Below are positions 34,805 through 46,792 of a DNA stretch of 64,000 bases, in pieces. Under the pieces are notes generated by a model. It worked only from the letters and a program-made list of their open reading frames with translations, did not search any database and was not told where the DNA came from. The position numbers were made by a program, and so were the translations under genes. Source of the stretch: Erythrobasidium yunnanense (Eukaryota > Basidiomycota > Cystobasidiomycetes > Erythrobasidiales > Erythrobasidiaceae); the NCBI GenBank assembly GCA_001600175.1, contig BCJC01000009.1, positions 1 through 64,000 of the forward strand, given 5' to 3'. The first letter of the stretch is position 1. Each line of letters starts with the position of its first letter.

Positions 34805-37389
34805 CTATCCTTCCGCCCCAGCTATCGACGGGCCCTCCTGCTCTTGCACTGCCTCCTCAGTACGTTGTGCTAATTGTGTTGTTGTTTCTATCGACAAGGT
34901 TAGAAGCGGAGCATTCTCCGTCCTCTCGTTGTCTTCGTCGTTTGTAGCTTTGCGGCCAAGCGCCATATCATATCGGTTATTCATCGGGTCTTCGCGAGAG
35001 GAAGCCAGAGGAGTCATCAGATCCAGCTCCTCACTAACTATATTCTGCTGAATCAATGCTTCCTGCCTCTTCTTCCTCCTAGCGAACGCCCTCGATTTTT
35101 TCCGATATGTGTGACAGCGCCTGACCAGCACGAGTCACCATTTGCCCAGGACGTATTTCGCCAACCAACTCCTTGTGATCCACAATTTCTGCGCGACGAC
35201 CGCATACGGTCCACTATTCTGATCCCTTATATATATCGCGACTATCACGCCCGCCAACCCCGCAAGTAGGAGGAGCGTAGATCCTTTCTTTGCAAGTATG
35301 TCTGAAAGTAATCTCTTCCGTTGTACTTGGCGCCGTTTGATGAGCTCTTCTTCTTCTTTCTTTTCGAGTTCTTCTTCCTCTTTCGTCTTCGGCTCAGGTA
35401 GGATGACATCCACTCCTTCTCTCACGATCTTCTCCGCCTCTTCTTCTGTCAAAGCCTTGTTCTCCCACGTGAAGATCGCAGAGAGCGGGCCGAAGATACT
35501 ATTCGCTGCAATCTCAGGGTGTGAAAGGGGGTATTTCTCATATAATTCCAGAGCGGTCCCAAAGAGTGTTTCGAGTAATATAGGAGAAGGAACCTTCTTT
35601 TTAGGCGTACGACGGATCTCGGAGAGAACGTCATTCCACCCTGATGCAAGACTGTGGAAGATTACATCGATGTCTTGGTCCAACAAAGATTGATCGGCGG
35701 GATAGGAAGTGTTGAGACTGGTAGAGGAGAGATTGCTGCGTGTGGGAGTATCGCTCATTCGCACGGCTTGGACTTGTGGTGAACTTGGAAGGGATGGGGA
35801 AGGTGTAATAGGATGTTCGACTGCTAGTTGCGGTAGCTTCGATAAGACGGTGTGGAGTGTAGCGGGGTCGTTCGCAATATCAGGATCCAAGTTCTGTAGA
35901 TCCGTCTTCTTCGCCATTACGATCTGGACAAACGTAATACATCATAGAAATACATCAGACGAAAACCTCTCTAGCCGGATGGGCTGCACTTACAGCCGCA
36001 CAGAGGTAAGCTACCATAGCTGGATTATGAGATAGGAGAAAGTCGAAGATACGGTCGATGAGTTCGGTAGAGGTGAGATCGTGGGACATGAGAGTGAGGA
36101 TCCAGGAGAGGGAAAAGTAGGGAAGGGAGGAGGCTCTGCAGTGGAAGTATAGTGAAGTCAGCTTTGATGATGCGAGTCGCTTGCAGGTATGTACATACTT
36201 TTCAACTGCTTCAGCCAGAGAAGGATCTGCTTGTGCCAATATCCTCTTCAGGAGGCTATATCGTGCAGGGCCGTCAGTGAGTGCCACACAACAAGAAGGA
36301 AAGAGATGAAATCTACCGCAAGTAGCCCATAACAGGGTCCAGACCGGCCATCATGCTATCTCTGATGTGGAATAGCGATATCCGGTCCGTAAGGCGAGCC
36401 GCGAGATCCATATCATCGTCGCAGATTAACAGAACGATGGAGACTATATCGTGATAGCCCTGTCACGAAGTCATTAGTCGAAGTACGACCTTTGGTATAG
36501 CTTAGACATACCTGAAAATAGTTGAGAGCGGGATGTCGCCGCAGTATTGAGGTCATAAGATGGCTGAGCTGATGCCTCCTCTTATCGCGAGTCTCGTCTG
36601 CACTCCGCAAGTCAGTACTGAGTCGACTTAAGCATATTGGCGATCAAGCCGGCTCACCGAACGGAAAGTTGATGAATGACCGGTTGACATCGAGCTGTAC
36701 TTGGTATTCATCTTTATGTTCTGGCTCTTTCTCGTCTTCCTCGCGCGGGCTATTGCTGTCTTCCGGTTCTTCATCTATCCTCTCGCTGACCGAGAAGCGC
36801 CGTCTCTTCTTGTAAACGTCCTCTTCGCGTATGTGTAGGAGTGGATGTGCCTGAGCTCCCAGTATGAGCGGCCTTTCAACCATACAATCAATCAGTCAGA
36901 ATAATGTGACCGCAACGCAATTAGCGCGGGAACACACCAGACAAGTCTTCGCATAGCATCGTTTACGAAACCTTTGGGCGATATTTTGCGTAACGCTTCT
37001 ACATCTTTCTTCAAGAATGCTTCTCGGACGTCTCGTTTGATGGGCGTATCAATCTCGACAGAACTTCGGCGACTGCTTGCTCTGCTATTTGCGCGAGAAG
37101 TGACTCTGCTCGTAGGCGCCGATGAATAACCATGGCCAGATCCAGTATACGATGATAGTACGCTGCTCAGCGCCGAAGACCCGCCAAATGTAAAGCCAGA
37201 AGAACTCGTCGAGGCTGTGGTGCGCGTGCTCGCTGAATCCGCTAAAGTAGCATTTGATGTCGATGGATTCGGACTCGCCGGCGTACTGCTACTGCTAGAT
37301 GTACTCGCTGCTGGTTTGGTACTCTTCTTTTTGGCGCTCGGAGGTGGTGCACGCCAGTATTCCTCTGGCGGTATAAAAGGTTGGAACAT
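34805..37389 (-). CDS. TBC-domain Rab GTPase-activating protein (Gyp8/TBC1D20-like)
   Basis: It accelerates GTP hydrolysis by Rab GTPases of the early secretory pathway. The start MFQPFIPPEEYWRAPPPS at 37389 is followed by a Ser-rich region. The TBC domain then begins LRKISPKGFVNDAMRRLVW-PLILGAQAH. Both catalytic fingers are visible: Arg in QLDVNRSFINFPF (IxxDxxR) and Gln in ALNYFQGYHDIVSIV (YxQ). The domain continues with ILTLMSHDLTSTELIDRIFD and AMVAYLCAA, and then with MAKKTDLQNLDPDIANDPAT across an intron. The C-terminal half has one hydrophobic segment, GSTLLLLAGLAGVIVAIYI, so the protein is probably tail-anchored, as Gyp8 and TBC1D20 are. A final small intron at about 35158-35124 links it to a basic tail. 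An alternative start lies at 37470. Confidence 0.85.
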
Positions 37390-37501
37390 GGGTGTGAAAG
37401 AGACAAGCAAGAATCTGTCAGGATTTGTCGAGAGGATCATATATGATGTTGGTACATATACTGCATGCACTGCATCCTACACATCACGTCGTGTACCCGC
37501 T

Positions 37502-39236
37502 TTACTGCCCCTTCGACTTCTCGCCAACAGATTCTGGCAAAGTCATCATCTCGTCATTCGCACTGCTGCCTGACTGCTGCCCACTTCCAACTATCTCGAG
37601 ATACTCATTATGAATGCCTTGCACGAACTTGTCTGTTGGAAGATCGTTGTCTTGCCAGCCGAAAGGATCGGAGAGCTGAGCAGCTGCCGAGTCGACACCA
37701 AAGAATGTCCAGGCGCTGTTGAATCGGAGGACGTCAGCTTGTCGATCTTAGACAGTATTACTACTTCCAGCTTACACGACCGCTGAGACGGGAACTACCC
37801 ATAGGCCCAAGATTTCTACCAATTGAGGAGGAATAGACACGCAGTAGAGGACAAGCATTTGCTGTACGTGTATCCCGAGAGCTAACGGGATAGGCGTGTC
37901 TCTGATACGCTCAGCCTGGCTGAGCTGGTCTGTCATTTCCTTGAGAACACCGAGGCAGTTTGCCCACGTAGGGGTCTCCAGTAGGACAGTCTCGCTGCCT
38001 GGTGAGCCTCTAGACGGCGCCAATGTTGTGTGGAAGTCGTTCAACATGGATTGCTGAAAATTAGGACATGTCGCAAGTCAGCTCTGCCTCTCCATGCCTA
38101 GCTCAGCGAATATGACTTACAATCTGGCGCAAGAGCAGGAGAGGCATGTTCCTTGGTCCACCAAGCTTGGTTGCACCGACTTTCGAAGGCGTAGTCTTTG
38201 CAGCCGCTTGCTTGTCATTGAGGATCCGTGTAAAGTTCTCAGAATCGTCTAATGCCTCCGCAGAGAACGTCCTCTGTGGAATAGGAGTCGTTTGAAAGCT
38301 ATATAATAGCTTCTTGGGTAGGAGTGCCGTAAAAGCAGGATCTGACAGCGGATCGGCATCGCGAAGATGGTGTCTGTCGTGTAAAACTGCAGCGTAAGCT
38401 TGGTTACTCGACGTGTCTAGCTTTACGGCCTCACTTGAATGCATACGCGTACGCTACTACGAGCGAAAGCAAATCGTCTACAGACTGCTTCTGACGCAAA
38501 CGTTCTTCGGCATTCGAGCTCGGAGGCGGTAGACTGAGCGTCAATGTCGTAAGCAGCACGCGTGTCGAACTTGTCAAGCTTGCAAAGATCTTGCGCCCTT
38601 CATGCCATCGGTCCTGAAATAGGTCGTCACAATCAGCTTAAGGAGCTTGAGCGCTGGAATACCGCGAAGAGAGCTTACAGAGCTCGAGCCTGAACGATAT
38701 GAGATCATGAGACCGGTGATCATAGCCAGAACGCTGCTTAACGATGAAGCGCCGCGTCCTACATTTGGCGCCAGATTCGCTTTGTTCAGGACATAGATGA
38801 GGAAGCCATAGATTGTGAATGCGACGATGGGGATGCGTGTGGATGACCAGACAGAGCCGCGTGTCTGCAGGAACAACGGCCTCTTCGAAGATGCGAGCTC
38901 GCGTTTCGCACGAGCTTGAAGTCGCTGAAGATCAGTCTGCATCGTCCAGAGCTCTTCCTCAGACTGTGGAAAGTGTGGTAGGAGCGAAAGCAAGGTCGAA
39001 AGGTTTGCGAAGTGTTTGAAGTCGTCCCTAGAACAAGGTGACGTCGCGTAGAAGGTAAGTGCGAAGGCGTCAGGCAGACGTACAGACGATGACGATAAAG
39101 TAACTGTTACATTCTCCGAATGATGAACTGCTCGGAGGATACACCGACTCGCGTATGAAAGGTTGAGAAAGCTACGACAACAGCTAGGAGACTCAGAACA
39201 CACTGCTAAACCTTCTTTCTTCCACTGACTATACAT
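37502..39236 (-). CDS. Bestrophin-like anion channel (YneE/UPF0187 family)
   Basis: This is a multi-pass membrane protein of the bestrophin family, typically a chloride or other anion channel. Recognisable parts are SVWSSTRIPIVAFTIYGFLI (first helix with the family RGSV start), ISYRSGSSSV (the usual RxxxxYxR-like loop), HVQQMLVLYCVSIPPQLVEI and the final LSDPFGWQDNDLPTDKF, which fits the ENPFGxDxNDLPLD signature. The gene has about four introns. The beginning is uncertain: the conserved part starts soon after the Met at about 38943, while the longest reading starts at 39236. About 400-500 residues. Confidence 0.8.
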
Positions 39237-39308
39237 ATCTAAGATATACCATGATTCACCAGGGCTACGTATTGGCTAAACTTGCGCTGCATCGATCGCT
39301 ACTCGGCC

Positions 39309-41285
39309 TCATCTGATCTTGGCGAACGGATTCAGCAGACCAGCTTCTAGCTTCTTCTCCGGTCTCCCCTTCGCAAAGGCATTCCAGAATCTCAGCGTCT
39401 CGTCTCCTGCGCCAGTAACGATGGTCTGGCCATCTGGTGACATCGCTAGGTAGAGTACTCGCAGAGTATGCCCCGTAAGAGTAGCGACTTGTTGCATTGA
39501 GGGATATTTCCAGACGCAGACTTGGTTCTGCACTGTACTGCCGCCAGAGAAGCCATGTGTGGACACGAGTTCGTTTGAGCTGGTAGAGAAATAAGCCAAA
39601 GCACAATGGAAAGCAATTGTGAAAAGCTCACTTCTTAGACCACATCAGATTACATACTTGCGACCCGGTATCTACCTCACTCAACAGACTTCCCGTCAAT
39701 GTATTCCAGAACCTGATCTTCTTATCCGCCGTCCCTCCTCCACTTGCCAGTATACCATGTTGGTGGTTGTTCCAAGTGATAGCTTTGACAGCCGCTGTAT
39801 GATCTGCAAACTTGTAGAGGATCTTGTCTTGTATTCCATCCCATACAATGAGCTTGTTGTCGTTTCCTCCGCTTGCGAGTTGCGTGCCGGAAGGAGACCA
39901 CTTGATGCCGCATACTTCTTGACGATGGCCTTGCAGCCGCCGGAAGTAGTGGTCGGGAGAGCGCACATCTCGATGCAATATTGCCCGGTCCCTTGAGCCG
40001 GTGGACAGAACATAGTCGTTCCAGGTCAATGTTCCGGCTCGAGCATCGTGCCCGCTCATAGTCCTGTCGCAAGTCTGTGTCTCCGCATCATATATCTTGA
40101 CAAGGCCTTTATTCGTGCCCACTGCTATCCGAGAGCCCTGCATTCTGAAATTAGCGGATGTCTAGGTGATTCTGGGTCAGTAATCTCACCTTCTGAATCC
40201 AGCCAAGGCTCGTCACGGAGTCGTTCTCATCTGTAAGGTCGCATAGCTTGGTGACTGAGCTTGTCTGAGCTGACCAGAGGTATACCCGAGGTCCAAGCCC
40301 GACTGCGAGGATATTGGTGGACGACCAGTCCACGAGGTTGAGGTAGAAGTCGTCCTGCGGGCAACACTGTCAGCAAGTCTCCTTAATGAAGTGAAAGAAA
40401 TGCTTCGACTGACCGCCAGCTCTGGCGCATCGAGCACCTTGAAAGGCACCTTGCTGAGCGACTTTGGGGTTTTCCTCGGGCTGAGCAGCAGCTTCTGACT
40501 CTCGAACCGGACAGGACTAGCACTATATTTCTCGTGCGTAGGCGAGTCTAGCGGTGTCTGCCCTCCAGTCTTTGCAGCTCCCGACCCGCCTGCTGATCCA
40601 CGTTTCTTCGACGGGCTAGCGTACGAGAAGAGGTTTTTGGTCCGAGTAGGCGTAGTAGGTCCAGATGCTGCTGTTGATAGAGGAACATTGCCAGATGCAT
40701 ATCTTGAAGTAGAGGGAGAATGCGTCAGGTAGGTCGCGTCCATGGATGAGTTGGCAGAGGATGGTCCATCGTTGATTGCAGCAGATCCAAAGAGCTCGTT
40801 TTTCAGTAGAGCATTGAACGTCTTGTCGGCTTCCTCTACAATCATATCTCAGTCAGAACAAGCCGGGCCGTATTGGCAATATCAGTCGCCCGAATACATA
40901 CCCTTCTGGGCATCGCAGTCGGGTCCTCTGTGAATTCTACGCTTAGGAGAGCCATGGCCAAATCCAGGAGCTGATACTGAGCCAGAAGCTGACGCTGAGC
41001 CGCTGTCAGCTAGCAGGCTGAACGATGTCGCGAGATCGCTTGAAGAGTTGCGCTGGGGAATGAACCTATAGCCCTACGGCGTCAGTACGCTAGGGCAATG
41101 ACTGCGATTCTTGCGGTTGCCCACCTATCGCCGTAGATTGCTACGCGCTCCTTGCCTTTGCGCCAACTCGAATTCGTCGGGCTTGCCGTTCTTCCCGTCG
41201 TCGCAGCTTCATAGCTAAAGCTCCTGTTTCGGCTCTCATTTCCACTCCCACTGGTGCTAGCTCTGGCGCTCCCTTTGCTGTCCAT
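39309..41285 (-). CDS. APC/C activator Cdh1 (Fizzy-related)
   Basis: Cdh1 recruits substrates to the anaphase-promoting complex at mitotic exit and in G1. The N-terminus is Ser-rich. After an intron the C-box reads DRFIPQRNSSSDLA. The Cdh1-type linker follows: KVPFKVLDAPELA and DDFYLNLVDWSSTNILAVGL. A seven-bladed WD40 propeller comes next, with VGTNKGLVKIYDAE, DVRSPDHYFRRLQGHRQEVC, SGGNDNKLIVWD and GAGDETLRFWNAF. The protein ends in the Ile-Arg tail (NPFAKIR) that docks on APC/C subunits. The linker and the C-box wording favour Cdh1 over Cdc20. About five introns; near 540 residues. Confidence 0.93.
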
Positions 41286-41417
41286 ACCTTCAGAGCGCCA
41301 GTCGGCTACCGGTAGAAGGGAGGCTTAGGGAGCCTGACAAGATCCACCGGGCGCAGTCAAGCCTATCATACCTTTATCCAGTTCTATATCAACTCATCGT
41401 CACGCCTCCATCCTATC

Positions 41418-42361
41418 ATGGCCGACTACAACCCTCGCCTGGTCAAACCCCTTGGGCCGGCACCCGTCTTTGCTTATGGCAACGTCTCTGCAAACGTCGC
41501 AGCTCCAGCAAACCCCCTCGATCCGAACGACCTCAATAAAGCTGTGTACGCAGTCGGAATGCTTGCGGACGCCTTCTTGTCTGAGAACACCGAACTGTGT
41601 ATGTAGAAGATACTTCTGAGATCGACTACAAGCTTTGGCTGACAGTATGATTATTTCTTCTACCCTCTGCGATAGGCCAAGCAAATACCACTCAGCTCCA
41701 AGAGGCTCATGGACTACTCAGCGAATCGATTCGCAGTGGTGAGCCGTCTATCGTTGGACAAACTCATAATGCTAAATCCGCGCCATCATGCCGAACAGAT
41801 CAACAGCGACAGATCATGGAAATGCTGCGAAACATACAAAATACTGTGACGGACAACGGCCGTAGATTGACCGGAGTTGAGGACAGATTGACCCGAGTTG
41901 ATGACAGATTGACCCGAGTTGAGGACAGATTGACCCGAGTCGAGGATAAGCTTGATAGAACAGCGGCCAAAGTAAGCAGGCCGCCAGAGTGCCACGACAT
42001 GACGCGGTCTGACTTCAAGATACAGCAAAGCAATTTTTTGGCTCATTCTTGGGATAGCAAGACCCTCGTGTTTGTCCCTACGGCCGTGCGCGATCAGAAC
42101 GGCATACTTCTAGCACCCCCGGCTCAGGTGAGCTGCTTGCGGCTATGATCGCACAACGACTAGCTGACGAGACTTCCACAGCCCGCAGGTGGAATCGTCA
42201 GTCTCGCCATTCTTAACGATTTGGACGTAGAGGTCATACGAAAGTGGCTCATTTACTATGGCAAGCCAGCCGATGGAAGACTCCTGAAGGCTAGACATCT
42301 CGCTTCTCTCAAGGAAGAACTGGGTATTCCAGCCCCTCTTTTAATTACGAAGGCCGTCTAG
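41418..42361 (+). CDS. Coiled-coil protein with heptad repeats
   Basis: It starts MADYNPRLVKPLGPAPVFAY. After two introns it passes into a short coiled coil made of the repeated heptad RLTRVED (four units, 41864-41947). The C-terminal third has NFLAHSWDSKTLVFVPTAVR, then over an intron PAGGIVSLAILNDLDVEVIR and YYGKPADGRLLKARHLASLK. That globular part loosely resembles the Mug135-like C-terminal domain found in fungi, but this is a weak impression. About 240 residues; function unknown. Confidence 0.65.
41864..41947. repeat. Four tandem 21-bp units coding a heptad coiled coil
   Basis: Units agattgacc[c/g]gagttgaggac begin at 41864, 41885, 41906 and 41927, with one to three differences each. 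The period of 21 bp keeps the frame and gives seven residues per unit (RLT-RVED/RVDD). Confidence 0.9.
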
Positions 42362-42497
42362 GCGGTCGCTATCTGTTCTCTGTGTCGGTTCATTCTATCT
42401 TCGAGGTTGTCGCTTGTGCTACCAAAGTTCTCATTTTGTTGCCTATTGCTAGATCCATCGTCAGAATAATACCCGTTTTCGCTCCATTTGCAAGCAT

Positions 42498-44361
42498 CTA
42501 AGGCTTCTGAGGCTTTCGGACTTCTTCATGTTCCTTCTTTGCAGCCTTTGCGAAGTTCTCATCTGTGAGGATCCTCCATCCTACGGCTGCTAGACCTTTT
42601 GCGACCTGAATCGTGTTCTGGTGCGCTTCCTTTGTTCGTGCAGCTTTCGCAAAGCCCCTAAAGACATTAGGTATGACCAGTCAGTGCATGCGGTATGGAA
42701 GAGAAATGGACATACTCTGTATGATTGCCCTCGCCTGGTCCGACAGGGATAGCAAACATCGGGTGCAGACCTGGCAGTTCGTAAGTGACGTCGCCCTGGA
42801 TTATACAACGGTATCGTTAGCATCGTATGCGTAGATCGAAAGGCAGGCTGGCTGTGAGTCTGCTAGAACGTACGAAGTCCGTCGAGCCAAATGCCGAAGT
42901 GCTTTGCGGGATCTCGATCTTGAGCTCAGACTCCATGTAGCGTTTGTACTCGCTGCCGAGAGTGGAGTCTGCAGTATGCTCCTATCAGTGCGAGCATTAC
43001 TGTGATCTCCATCAAGACTCACTGTTCTGCATGTCGAGATACTGCATGATCCACTTGATCTCGACACGGCAGCCTGTAGCCAGACCAGCGGCTTTGATGC
43101 AGTTGTCGATCTTCTTCTTGAGTATCTCAACTTCCGATTGCTTCGGGTTGCGGACACCAACTTCGGATCATAATCGAAGATATTAGCATTTTTTGTGCCG
43201 GGCGTTGTTACTTCGGTTAGTACTTCTGCTTACACTGAATCTTGGAATGCCCAGGAATGATGTTACATACCCATTCCTCGGAGCCCATGATGATGCCGTG
43301 TATACGAGAATCTGGGTGGGTCTGCTGTCTGAGGGCAGAGATGTTGCTGTACGCCAAGACTGCTGCATCAAGGGCATTGACACCTTCCCAAGGAGCGCCA
43401 GCAGCGTGAGCCCTGTCGAGCAAGGAGAGCGGTGAGCCAGTTTGTACTAAGTGTTGGGTCGATCGGCGTACTTGTGTCCAAAGAACTCGGCTACACATTC
43501 GCTGACTGCCAGCATAGGTATAAGACCGGTGTATGGTGTAGGATGCGCCATAAGACAGACGTCCATCGATTTGTACCCCCCATTTTTGATCATGACTATC
43601 TTCCCGCCGTCTTTTTCCTCAGCAGGTGTACCTAGTAGTACTACTCTTCCAGGTATGTTGTGTGCTTTCATAGCTTGTGCAGTTGCGATGGCGCCTCCCA
43701 GGCCAGCGACTGGACGAGCCGGGGAAACGTGAAGTCAGGACAGGCAGCGCGACTTGATCAGATGTCAGTACGCACTCGCAATAAGATTGTGGCCGCACGC
43801 TTGTAACTTCCCATTCGGCGAATCAAATCCAGGAAGAGCGTCCATCTCTGAATTGAAGCCAATGGCTCGCCCTCCTTGCCCATGCTGGAAGACAGCTTCG
43901 AATCCGGTCTCGGTTCCGTAGGCTTTGCGAGTAACTTTGAACCCATGCGATTCGATGTACCCAGAGAGAAGCTTTGATGTCTCAAACTCCTCCCAGCCGA
44001 TCTCCGGATTATCTAGCATGGACTTTGAAACTTCCCTCAAAGACGGTGAGAGGTCTTCGACTGCTTTTGCGATAGTTTGCAGACCATCAGATCCAGTATA
44101 GAGTGCATCATATCTAGGTAGGGCTTCGTTGCCAGCCAGAGTCCAGCGAGATGGATCTACTTCGGGAAATGAGCAGGCGCAAGTGCCGGAGTGCTGCTTT
44201 TCGGTCGATGCAGCAGGAGCATGGGGATGGTTCATAAGGGCAGCGGATGGTACATCGTCGCTGTTTCTGTTGCTCTTCTTTCTCAGAAATGGGAAACAGC
44301 CCGGCATTGTGATAGTCAGTCTCCCTTGAACAAAGGCAACCTGGCTTGCTTCTGAACTCAT
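42498..44361 (-). CDS. M20 family metallopeptidase / amidohydrolase (PM20D2-like)
   Basis: This is a zinc-dependent hydrolase of small peptides or N-acyl amino acids. Zinc-site motifs are visible: NSEMDALPG (bridging Asp), QACGHNLIA (His), LLGTPAEEKDGGK (Glu-Glu pair with the general base) and LMAHPTPYTG (His). The dimerisation domain contains AHAAGAPWEGVNALDAAVLA. The C-terminal exon reads GFAKAARTKEAHQNTIQVAK and ends KKEHEEVRKPQKP. Sequence flavour and layout fit the peptidase M20 domain-containing protein 2 group. The start could be 44361 or the Met at 44307 (MPGCFPFLRKK). Seven or so introns; about 490 residues. Confidence 0.85.
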
Positions 44362-44380
44362 CGAAGTTTGAAATTAGCTG

Positions 44381-46473
44381 ATGCCTTCATATCGCCTATC
44401 GTGGAAACTACCATTACTATGCTTCTGCGCCCACTTCCATGCTGCTTTGGCTCTCTCATCACCTCCGCTAGACCTGCTAGCCTACCCTGCCTACTCTGTT
44501 CAGCTGCGGCCTGACCTTCCCATATCAAATACTTCTGCCCAGCGTATCCTGAGCGGAAACAAGGACGATATCGATGCCGAGACGCAAGAATCGCCGCGAA
44601 CTGGCCTGCTCCTCAAGAGAGATGGTGACGAGGCGCAGGCTGGCACAAGCGATGCAATAGCTACCAAGCCGTACCTACTACGATCAGCTGTGAATGGCCA
44701 AGCGTATCTGTGTAGTGTGCCGCAACAAAGCCAGGCCAGCGAAGCTAGATCCAGAAGGGACGGGCAAAGCAGCCAAAGGCCACGTCTTACTGCTGAGGAG
44801 AAAAGTGAGAAGCGGAGAAAGAGCGAGGAGGAGAAACGACAGGCATATGAACGTGGACTTGCTCTGCTTGAGCCTTTGAAGGGTAGCTGTCTGTACCTGA
44901 CTCAGGGGTGGTTTACGTGTAAGTCCGCAGACAGGCAATCTACCACAGCTGTGTTGCTGATGCTATACTTTGTTATCGGCAGACGGCTTCTGTCATGGCT
45001 CCGAGATTCGCCAATTCCATGCTATCCGTACAGCAAATCCAGGAGGTCACGGCTTATCTGAAGATTTGAGCCAGGAATCGTACACGCTCGGACAGTTCAC
45101 CAACCGTGTTGTCGAAGATGAAGGCTTGGTAGACATAAAGCGAGCCAGAGCACTAGGCAGTCTGAGAGAGATTCTCGAAAGCGATGATAAGGTCGATGGA
45201 CAGGCTTTGGATATAGGGTCGCACGGAAGGACATTGGAGGACGATGATATCTCTGTCGATGAGGATAAGAGATACCTGGTGCAGCTCTGGACTGGTGGTA
45301 CGCTCTGCGACAAGACGGGCGCGGAGCGAAAGACCGAAGTTCAGGTAGGCTCGCACATCGTTTCCACTTCTCCAATGACTGACTAGTCTTATGGCTATGG
45401 TAGTTCCACTGCAATTCACAAACGACCGACCGTATCTTTCTCATCCGCGAAACGGCCATCTGCGAATATGTGATCGTAATCCACACTCCACGACTATGTG
45501 GAGAGCCCATCTTTGTGGGCTCAGGAGCAAGTGCAGATGAAGCTGCTCGAGCGAAGAAAAAGAAAGCCGTCAGTGCTATCGAGTGCAGACCTGTCTTGAG
45601 GGACAACGCGCCTGCATTACTGGCAGCTCCGGCGCAAGCTGCACCTGCGCAGGGACTGTCGTTGCAGCAGCCGGCTCTGCTGTCTGGAGATGCCGTGAAA
45701 GAAAGTCAAGAGGAAACAAGGCCTACTCACCAAGAGCAGGAAGCCTCGTTGCCGGCATCACCTGTAAGCGCCAGTTCGACTTAATGACAGAAATACCAGC
45801 TGACATGTCATACCTTGTGTAGGATGCACCTACCGAAGACACGCCAATTCCGCCGCTGGTGGAGCTCAAAGAGGCGAATTCTGTTGTTCAGGAAATTTTG
45901 GCTGAGCGTGCTGCTCAAGATCCGCCAGCCTCGCCCGAAAGTCAAGCCTCAGCGAGTGACAGAGATGTCATGCTCGACTATGTTCTCGTGATGGACCCGG
46001 CAACAGGCGAGATCTCCGTGGAATCGGATTCTGATGGCAAGGCCGGTGAAGGCGAAACGACTATCGAACCACTTCAAGATATTATCAAGCTCTTACGACA
46101 GTCGCTCGAAGATGCTTTGAACATCGTACATCCCGACGAGCGACCTGAAGATACGCCAGTAGAGCCTCTGCAAGCACAGCACACCCAGCATCCCATCACA
46201 CGACAGACAAATACCAACAACAAGAAATTGCAAGACTCCCTATCTCGCTTCCACAAAGCCGGCGCAAGAAACCATAAAGCTATAGCAGAGCAATTCCTGA
46301 AGGGACAGCTTAAAGAGCCGAAGAAGAAAGGGCAGCAGCCTCCGAAGGTGGATAGTCAACAGCCTCAGAGACAGATGGGTACTCCACAGCATCGCAACCT
46401 AAAGAAGGCTTTCGATACGAATTGGGACGACCAGCAAGACGAGAAGCAAAAGCGAGTCAAGGACGAGCTATGA
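44381..46473 (+). CDS. ER lectin OS-9/Yos9 (ERAD)
   Basis: Yos9/OS-9 recognises trimmed N-glycans on misfolded proteins in the ER lumen and hands them to the HRD1 ubiquitin ligase. The N-terminus LPLLCFCAHFHAALALSSPP is a signal peptide. The MRH domain is plain: GSCLYLTQGWF joined over an intron to YGFCHGSEIRQFHA (family CLYxxxGWxxYxFC...QFHA). Then come QLWTGGTLCDKTGAERKTEV, QFHCNSQTTDRIFLIRETAI and CEYVIVIHTPRLC with the paired cysteines. A long acidic and Gln-rich C-terminal region follows. The protein ends QKRVKDEL, an ER retrieval signal of the KDEL type. Four introns; about 610 residues. Confidence 0.93.
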
Positions 46474-46792
46474 GGAGAAAAGTGGAGAAGTAGAATGTAG
46501 CATATTTGCAGGCTTACCTAACGGGGAAGTCTCTTTGAGTATACTGACGATCGTGAGAAGCTGGCCTCGCGATTATATCGCAATCAGCAGCTTGCTCAAG
46601 ACCAAAGGTATTCTTATCACAGCAGCGCATCTCGAAACAACTCCTCGAAGAACGGAAATGCCCAAACTCATTCGACGCGACGGCCTCAATCCATGACAAA
46701 GGGAGACACCCAAAGCACCAAAGTCCTTATGAAGCCAGTCAGGCTTGCCTGTGCTCTTTTCCCTCATTCTGAAAACCCAACATAGCTTACTC
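46474..46792. other. Gene-free stretch before the SRR1-like array
   Basis: No gene is supported. It contains the OS-9 3' end and the promoter of array copy 1. Confidence 0.5.

Noticed and set aside
34805-35131. Separate small gene next to the TBC protein
   Set aside because: It has no ATG of its own (it opens at GTG) and is joined in frame to the TBC gene by a short intron with a gtacgt donor, so I treat it as the tail of that gene.
35135-35917. Independent hypothetical gene MAKKTDLQNLDPDIA
   Set aside because: The sequence continues the TBC fold of the upstream exons, as in Gyp8/TBC1D20, so it is an internal exon.
39309-41285. Cdc20 rather than Cdh1
   Set aside because: The linker KVPFKVLDAPELA-DDFYLNLVDWSS is the Cdh1/Fizzy-related wording; Cdc20 differs there.
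41786-42046. Minus-strand frame with NSGQSVL repeats
   Set aside because: It is the shadow of the 21-bp repeat in the plus-strand coiled-coil gene.
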